Source: Bacteroidales bacterium UBA3623 (GTDB lineage Bacteria; Bacteroidota; Bacteroidia; Bacteroidales; UBA932). Taken from it: DNA of 18,858 nt. Of the stretch, positions 14,599 to 18,858 are shown piece by piece. The translations under genes were made by a program, and so were the position numbers. A model generated the notes under the pieces. That model searched no databases, was not told the origin of the DNA, and saw only the letters and a list, made by a program, of their open reading frames with translations. Position 1 is the first letter of the stretch; every line of letters starts with the position of its first letter. The stretch covers positions 1 through 18,858 of the forward strand of contig DFLI01000126.1 of the NCBI GenBank assembly GCA_002373715.1, in the 5' to 3' direction.

Positions 14599-14635
14599 CG
14601 CAATTTGCGAAATTAAGCTCCAGATTTGCGCAAAT
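14599..14635. promoter_or_regulatory. Two related dyads spaced by two helical turns in the divergent region
   Basis: CGCAATTTGCG (14599-14609) is a perfect dyad around one central base, and ATTTGCGCAAAT (14624-14635) is a perfect 12-bp palindrome. Both contain ATTTGCG in the same orientation, at 14603 and 14624, exactly 21 bp apart. The position, 25-70 bp upstream of the ROK -7 box and about 80-115 bp upstream of the activator gene's -7 box, suits binding of a dimeric regulator to one DNA face. The regulator is unknown. Confidence 0.45.
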
Positions 14636-14712
14636 AAATAAAATAAAGTAGGCGCATACCGTGCGATTCGGTTATTGTTCGAGTCTACAACACAAAAATA
14701 CATAATTTTTAG

Positions 14713-14720
14713 TAAATTTG
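14713..14720 (+). promoter_or_regulatory. -7 box for the activator-lptE-TPR-secG operon, near-leaderless
   Basis: TAAATTTG matches TAnnTTTG and ends 7 bases before the ATG at 14728, so the predicted 5' leader is only a few bases. The flanking DNA is AT-rich. No TTTG lies 20 bp upstream. Confidence 0.6.
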
Positions 14721-14727
14721 CACCATT

Positions 14728-15942
14728 ATGGATTTACAGGCGCTAAAGAATAAATACGACATCATAGGCAACGACCCTGCCCTGAACGAGGCCCTGGAAA
14801 CGGCCGTGAAGTTTGCCCCCACGGGCCTGAGTGTGCTCATTCAGGGAGAAAGCGGCGTGGGTAAGGAAAGTTTTGCGCGCATTATCCACCAGTACGGTTC
14901 CCGCCGGCAGAATTCCTTCTTCGTGGTAAACTGCGGCGCCCTGCCCAAGGAACTGGTGAACTCGGAGCTGTTCGGACACGTGAAGGGCTCGTTCACCGGC
15001 GCTGTAGAAAACCGCAAGGGCTATTTTGAGGAGGCCGATGGCGGCACGCTCTTCCTGGATGAAATTGCAGAGCTGCCCCTGGAAAGCCAGGCGCTGCTGC
15101 TGCGCGTTCTGCAAAGCGGCGAATACCGCAAGGTGGGCTCCAACAAAGTAGAACATACAGACGTACGCGTAGTGGCCGCCACCAACGTGCACCTGTACGA
15201 GGCCGTCAAGCGGGGCAAGTTCCGCGAAGACCTTTACTTCCGCCTGTCGGCCGCCCAAATCCGCATCCCCCCGCTAAGAGAGCGTAAATCAGATATTTAC
15301 CTGCTATTCCGCAAGTTCACGTCCGACTTCTCGGAGGTGAACGGCATGTGCAAGATTTCCCTGAGGCCGGACGCCATCCGGCTGCTGGAGCAGTACCGCT
15401 GGCCCGGAAACATCCGCCAGCTTCAAGGTTTCACGCAGTCGCTCACGGCGCAGCTCTCGCAAAAGGTAACCCCTACGCTGCAGCGCATTGAACTGTCGGC
15501 CGCAGAACTGGAGCCCTTCATGCCTAAGGAAGAAGGTGAACCCATCCCCATGCTGTATGAAGGGCCCCAGGCACAGGCCCCTTCCTTCAGTGCCGATGAG
15601 CGCCAGGCCATCTTCAAGGCCATCTTCGACCTCAAGCAGGAGGTGGATGCCTTGAAGGCACGCATAGACCGCCGGGAGCTGCCCGCCCCGCCGGCCCCGG
15701 TAGAAGAAGAGGCCGAGTGGCAGGGCCAGGAAGAATTCCCTTCAGACCGCCCCATCGTGCGTGTGGAGCACCACGAAATGCCCGAAGAAGAGCCTTCCCT
15801 GAGTGTTCGCCGCTCGGAGGAAGAGCTCATCCGCCAGGCCCTGGAGAAGTATCACGGCAACCGCAAGAAGGCAGCCGAAGAGCTGGGCATGAGCGAGCGC
15901 ACCCTGTACCGCAAGCTTCCGCCCGAATACCGTAAGAAATGA
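14728..15942 (+). CDS. Sigma-54-type AAA+ transcriptional activator without a sensor domain
   Basis: A 404-residue regulator made of a AAA+ domain and a Fis-type helix-turn-helix. Walker A is GESGVGKE (40-47), the sigma-54 contact loop reads GSFTGA (87-92) in place of the usual GAFTGA, and Walker B is GGTLFLDE (105-112). FREDLYFRLS and WPGNIRQL complete the AAA+ part by about residue 235. A linker of roughly 120 residues, with a short coiled coil (KQEVDALKARIDRR) and acidic proline-rich stretches, leads to the DNA-binding end, ALEKYHGNRKKAAEELGMSERTLYRKL. There is no receiver, GAF or PAS domain at the N-terminus, so activity may be set by expression or by a partner protein. Its targets are not visible. 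It heads a four-gene operon; its TGA overlaps the lptE ATG (ATGA). Confidence 0.93.
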   Translation: MDLQALKNKYDIIGNDPALNEALETAVKFAPTGLSVLIQGESGVGKESFARIIHQYGSRRQNSFFVVNCGALPKELVNSELFGHVKGSFTGAVENRKGYFEEADGGTLFLDEIAELPLESQALLLRVLQSGEYRKVGSNKVEHTDVRVVAATNVHLYEAVKRGKFREDLYFRLSAAQIRIPPLRERKSDIYLLFRKFTSDFSEVNGMCKISLRPDAIRLLEQYRWPGNIRQLQGFTQSLTAQLSQKVTPTLQRIELSAAELEPFMPKEEGEPIPMLYEGPQAQAPSFSADERQAIFKAIFDLKQEVDALKARIDRRELPAPPAPVEEEAEWQGQEEFPSDRPIVRVEHHEMPEEEPSLSVRRSEEELIRQALEKYHGNRKKAAEELGMSERTLYRKLPPEYRKK

Positions 15943-16436
15943 AGCGCATAGCCGTCATACTGGCATCGGCCCTATTGGTGGCTTCCTGTGGAATTTATTC
16001 TTTCACAGGCACCTCCATTCAGTCCGACGTAAAAACCATCACCATTCCCTACGTGGAGTACAAGGCCCTGCGTGTGAACCCCAGCCTGGCCGGAGAGCTC
16101 ACCGAGGCCCTGCAGGAGAAGTTCCGCAAGCTTACCCGCCTGGAGCAGGTGGACCAGGACGGAGACCTGGAACTGCTGGTGGAGGTAACCGGGTATGATG
16201 TAAAGGCCACGGCCATCACCGCCGACGAGCAGGCCGCCCGAAACCGCCTCACCGTGTCTGTGAAAATCAATTTCACCAACCACAAATACCCGGAGGACGA
16301 CGTTTCCCAAAGCTTCAGCGCCTATGAAGACTTCGACTCCACCCTGTCGCTGGATTCCGTAGAAAGCGGGCTTTGCGACACCATCATCGAAAAACTGGTA
16401 GAAGATATTTTCAACGCAACCGTAGCACAATGGTAG
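15939..16436 (+). CDS. lptE: LptE-family outer-membrane lipopolysaccharide assembly lipoprotein
   Basis: A 165-residue lipoprotein. The signal peptide ends in VASC with Cys17 as the lipid site, followed by GIYSFTGTSI, the opening typical of Bacteroidetes LptE. The domain alternates short beta strands with a helix (SLAGELTEALQEKFRKL), the compact LptE fold. LptE plugs the LptD barrel and helps deliver lipopolysaccharide to the outer leaflet. The start overlaps the upstream gene by four bases, and the end overlaps the next gene by seven. Placement between a sigma-54-type activator and secG is, as I recall it, a conserved Bacteroidetes arrangement, which supports the assignment because the sequence itself is poorly conserved. 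Confidence 0.87.
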   Translation: MKRIAVILASALLVASCGIYSFTGTSIQSDVKTITIPYVEYKALRVNPSLAGELTEALQEKFRKLTRLEQVDQDGDLELLVEVTGYDVKATAITADEQAARNRLTVSVKINFTNHKYPEDDVSQSFSAYEDFDSTLSLDSVESGLCDTIIEKLVEDIFNATVAQW

Positions 16437-17038
16437 GAAGCTCCCGCATAGACATTCATAACCTCAACCTGGACGAACTGGTGGGGGTGGTAAACCTGTA
16501 TCCCTGGTACGGAAGCGCCCGGCTGGAACTGTGCCGCCGCATGGCCCGCATGGGAGACGCCTGGGACGAGGCGCAGTATGCCCCCGAAGCCCTGTACCTG
16601 CCGCAGCGCAGCGTACTGGTGGGCCTTTTGAAGCGTTCCCGCCAGGCCGATTATTCCGACAAAGACGTGAAGGAACTCCTAGCCTCCTACCTGGAGCCCG
16701 CCACACCGGAGTCTGAGACACCATCGGCCCAACACACCGTGCATGTGGTGGGAGGAGACTATTTCTCCCAGGCCCAGTACGACAACGTGAAAAAGGGCTC
16801 CGACAATATCTTCTCCCGCTTTGCCACGCAAATCCGCTCCGAGACCTCCCAGACCGCAGACGAATTATCCCCCATTGCAGACCGCTTTGCCACGGAAACC
16901 CTGGCCCGCATCTTTGTGGAACAGGGCCGTCTGGAAGAGGCAAAACGCATTTATTCGCGGCTGATTTTGGATATTCCGGAAAAAAGTGCTTACTTTGCAT
17001 CCCTTATTGACTCATTAGGGTCAGAAACAAGCATATAA
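16430..17038 (+). CDS. TPR-like protein of unknown function in the lptE-secG operon
   Basis: A 202-residue protein with no signal peptide or membrane helix. The N-terminal half starts with IDIHNLNLDELVGVVNLYPWYGSARLEL (key residues only: an NLDEL helix followed by YPWYG) and is helical. A polar linker rich in Pro, Glu and Ser follows at about 90-105. The C-terminal part contains one clear TPR-like hairpin, ETLARIFVEQGRLEEAKRIY followed by LILDIPEKSAYF. ATG 16430 was chosen because it overlaps the lptE stop (ATGGTAG) and starts a plausible N-terminus; an upstream in-frame start at 16373 would lie inside lptE and give a histidine/arginine-rich tail with no likely role. Function is unknown; the operon suggests a link with envelope assembly or protein export. 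Confidence 0.82.
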   Translation: MVGSSRIDIHNLNLDELVGVVNLYPWYGSARLELCRRMARMGDAWDEAQYAPEALYLPQRSVLVGLLKRSRQADYSDKDVKELLASYLEPATPESETPSAQHTVHVVGGDYFSQAQYDNVKKGSDNIFSRFATQIRSETSQTADELSPIADRFATETLARIFVEQGRLEEAKRIYSRLILDIPEKSAYFASLIDSLGSETSI

Positions 17039-17051
17039 AAAGGTAAAATAT

Positions 17052-17405
17052 ATGTCTACTGCATTTGTAATTCTGTTGGTCCTGATTATTATCGCGTCCA
17101 TCCTTCTGATTGCGGTTGTCCTCCTGCAAAACGGCAAGGACGGCGGCTTGGCAACCAACTTCACCTCTGCTAACCAAACCCTGGGCGTGCGCCAGACGGC
17201 CACCATCCTGGAGAAGGCTACCTGGTATCTGGTGTCCTTCATCCTGGTGGTTTCCATCATCACCGTGTACGTGAACCGCGGCAGCACCCAGAGCGGCACC
17301 TATGACGCCATCGGCTCCGGTATTGTAAACCAGGCCGAAAGCGCGGCCGAGGAAGCCGCCACCGTGGATTTCCCGGTGACCCAGCAGAACCCCGAGGCCG
17401 AATAA
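17052..17405 (+). CDS. secG: Preprotein translocase subunit SecG
   Basis: A 117-residue inner-membrane protein that assists SecYEG-dependent export. Helix 1 spans about residues 4-25 (FVILLVLIIIASILLIAVVLL), followed by the conserved cytoplasmic loop LQNGKDGGLATNF and SANQTLGVRQTATILEKATW, then helix 2 (about 58-76). A hydrophilic, Ala/Glu-rich C-terminal tail of about 40 residues is longer than in E. coli but common in this phylum. It is the last gene of the activator-lptE-TPR operon, 13 bases after the preceding stop, and is followed by a strong terminator. Confidence 0.95.
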   Translation: MSTAFVILLVLIIIASILLIAVVLLQNGKDGGLATNFTSANQTLGVRQTATILEKATWYLVSFILVVSIITVYVNRGSTQSGTYDAIGSGIVNQAESAAEEAATVDFPVTQQNPEAE

Positions 17406-17428
17406 TCGTTGCATCAACGTAAGCATCT

Positions 17429-17463
17429 ATTCCTCCCGATCCTTCTGGGCCGGGAGGAATTTT
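17429..17463 (+). terminator. Intrinsic terminator after secG
   Basis: ATTCCTCCCG (17429-17438) pairs perfectly with CGGGAGGAAT (17451-17460) around a 12-base loop, followed by TTT. It lies 24 bp after the secG stop and ends the four-gene operon. Confidence 0.85.
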
Positions 17464-17475
17464 CGTAAGCATTTG

Positions 17476-17507
17476 TTTGCAAAAGAGCGTAGGTTAGCGT
17501 ATATTTG
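17476..17507 (+). promoter_or_regulatory. Complete -33/-7 promoter for the downstream lipoprotein gene
   Basis: TTTG (17476-17479), 20 bp, then TATATTTG (17500-17507) matches the Bacteroidetes promoter pattern with the same spacing as the promoter at 2607-2638. The predicted start is near 17512, about 20 bases before the ATG at 17534. Confidence 0.75.
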
Positions 17508-17533
17508 TGTCTTGCATAAGTTTAGTAACCAAT

Positions 17534-18858
17534 ATGAAAAAAATCCTCTTGTTCTTCGCCGCCGCCGCTCTTACCGTGGCCTGCGCGTCCCCCGAGAAAA
17601 TGGCCAAGCTGGCCGACAGTGTTGCCGTAACCTGTGAACCCGCCGTACTGGAGGTGGTAAACGGAACCATAGACCCCGTGGTTTCGGTTTCCTATCCCAA
17701 GGATTATTTCAACCCGAACGTGATTGTGGAGGTTACCCCCGTGATTGTGTACGAGGGTGGTGAAGCCGCCATGAAGCCCTTCAAGTATCAGGGTGAGAAA
17801 GTGAAAGACAATTACAAGGTGGTTGCCGCCGCCGGCCAGAAGGTCACCGAGCGTCTCCACTTTGACTATGTGGAAGGAATGGAAAAGAGCCATCTGGAGC
17901 TCCGCGGCCGCGTCATTGCCGGCAAGAAGTCCATCAACCTCCCCACCAAGAAGGTGGCCGATGGCGCCAACACCACTTACATGCTGGTGAAGCGCGTCGG
18001 TAACGTGGCCTTCAAGAAAGACAACTACCAGGATGTGATTGTAACCTCCCCCGAGGGTCAGATCAAGTACCTGGTGAACAGCTCCGAGGTTCGCAATTCC
18101 GAGCTCAAGGGAGAGTCCGTGAAGGAATTCCTGGCCGCCCTGGATGCCGCCAACGCCAATGAGCGTTCCACCGTTACCAGCACCGAAATTGTGGCTTACG
18201 CCTCTCCCGAAGGCGCCGAGAAGCTGAACAACAAGCTCTCCGGCAACCGTTCCGAGAGCGCTTCCAAGGCCTGGGATAAGATTACCAAGGGCCACGAAGC
18301 CGCAGATCCCACCGTACGCAGCGTAGGTGAAGACTGGGAAGGCTTCCAGCAGCTGGTTTCCGAGAGCAATATCGAAGACAAGGAGCTCATCCTCCGCGTT
18401 CTGTCCATGTACAGCGACCCTGCCGTGCGCGAAAACGAGATCCGCAACATGTCCCAGGTGTTCACCGCCCTCAAGGGTGAGGTTCTTCCCGAGCTGCGCC
18501 GCGCCCGCCTCATCGCCAACGTGGAAACCAAGAACTACACCAACGAAGAACTCCTGGACATCCTCAAGAATAACGAGACCATTCTGGACGAGGAAGCCCT
18601 CCTCCGTGTAGCCTCCGTGGCCCAGGACAACGCCCAGAAGGAAAGCATCTACCAGAAGGCCATCGAGCGTTTCGACTCCCAGCGTGCCATGTACAACCTG
18701 GTAGCCCTGTACCTGAGCGAAGGTAAGGACGCCAAGGCCCAGGCCGGTATTGGAGAGCTCAACGCTTCGGACCCCGACGTCATTAACGCCAAGGGTGTTC
18801 TGGCCCTCCACAATGACGACTATGCTACCGCCGAGCAGCTCTTCCGCAAGGCCGGCAC
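17534..18858 (+). CDS. Large lipoprotein with OmpA-like and TPR-like regions (3' end beyond the window)
   Basis: The reading frame is open from ATG 17534 to the window end, giving 441 residues without a stop. The signal peptide ends in TVAC with Cys17 as lipid site. Residues about 30-160 look like beta-rich repeats (VSVSYPKDYFNPNVIVEVTP). Residues about 213-247 contain TSTEIVAYASPEG and NNKLSGNRSESA, which match the OmpA-like peptidoglycan-binding pattern (x-YxSPxG...NxxLSxxR). The last hundred residues are helical with TPR-like pairs (ESIYQKAIERF, GVLALHNDDYATAEQLFRKAG). Lipoproteins with this layout are, as I recall, widespread and abundant in Bacteroidales and are thought to tie the outer membrane to peptidoglycan. 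It has its own strong promoter and is separated from secG by a terminator. Confidence 0.85.
   Translation, partial: MKKILLFFAAAALTVACASPEKMAKLADSVAVTCEPAVLEVVNGTIDPVVSVSYPKDYFNPNVIVEVTPVIVYEGGEAAMKPFKYQGEKVKDNYKVVAAAGQKVTERLHFDYVEGMEKSHLELRGRVIAGKKSINLPTKKVADGANTTYMLVKRVGNVAFKKDNYQDVIVTSPEGQIKYLVNSSEVRNSELKGESVKEFLAALDAANANERSTVTSTEIVAYASPEGAEKLNNKLSGNRSESASKAWDKITKGHEAADPTVRSVGEDWEGFQQLVSESNIEDKELILRVLSMYSDPAVRENEIRNMSQVFTALKGEVLPELRRARLIANVETKNYTNEELLDILKNNETILDEEALLRVASVAQDNAQKESIYQKAIERFDSQRAMYNLVALYLSEGKDAKAQAGIGELNASDPDVINAKGVLALHNDDYATAEQLFRKAG

Noticed and set aside
17522..18811. 429-codon minus-strand open frame over the terminal lipoprotein
   Set aside because: The plus frame has a signal peptide, lipobox and consensus promoter; the minus frame is a His/Gly/Leu-rich shadow.

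Overview
The window looks like chromosomal DNA from a Bacteroidetes bacterium, most likely a moderately GC-rich gut-type member of Bacteroidales. Four things suggest this: promoter -7 boxes of the form TAnnTTTG (two with a TTTG element 20 bp upstream), few Shine-Dalgarno sequences, the gene order sigma-54-type activator / lptE / TPR protein / secG, and a PheS carrying a Cys4 knuckle of the type I associate with this phylum. The species cannot be named from sequence alone. No rRNA, tRNA, CRISPR array, insertion sequence or phage gene was seen. No stretch longer than about 180 bases lacks a gene.

Layout. 1-2602 (minus strand): the 5' part of the membrane pyrophosphatase gene hppA, then a CYTH-domain protein coupled by a TAATG overlap to a secreted C69 dipeptidase. 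2664-6450 (plus): a small secreted protein of unknown function, pheS, and a ClpB-type disaggregase that lacks the usual N-terminal domain. 6475-14546 is an accessory-looking block built as two converging arms. The plus arm has a secreted histidine acid phosphatase and a GH18 lipoprotein. The minus arm, read from 14546 down, has a ROK sugar kinase, a GH2 exo-beta-glucosaminidase-like enzyme, an alkaline phosphatase and a second histidine phosphatase that is a lipoprotein. The arms meet tail to tail with a 23-bp coding overlap. 14728-17405 (plus): a tightly packed cell-envelope operon of a sigma-54-type AAA+ activator, lptE, a TPR-like protein and secG, closed by a clear terminator. 17534-end: the start of a large lipoprotein with OmpA-like and TPR-like regions.

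How the genes may work together. The central block pairs three predicted exported phosphatases with two predicted exported glycosidases whose motifs point to N-acetylglucosamine or glucosamine substrates, plus one cytoplasmic sugar kinase. A reasonable inference is that the cell strips phosphate from, and hydrolyses, amino-sugar glycans such as chitin, chitosan, peptidoglycan fragments or host N-glycans, and phosphorylates the released sugar. No SusC/SusD pair is in the window, so this is not a classical polysaccharide utilisation locus. The block is the best candidate here for an undescribed functional unit, but each enzyme belongs to a known family.

Regulatory DNA worth attention: a hairpin after clpB whose arms contain the next gene's -7 box and first codons and whose loop holds its start codon; two overlapping inverted repeats ahead of clpB; and a 181-bp divergent region (14547-14727) with a repressor-like palindrome at the predicted ROK start site and two dyads repeated 21 bp apart.
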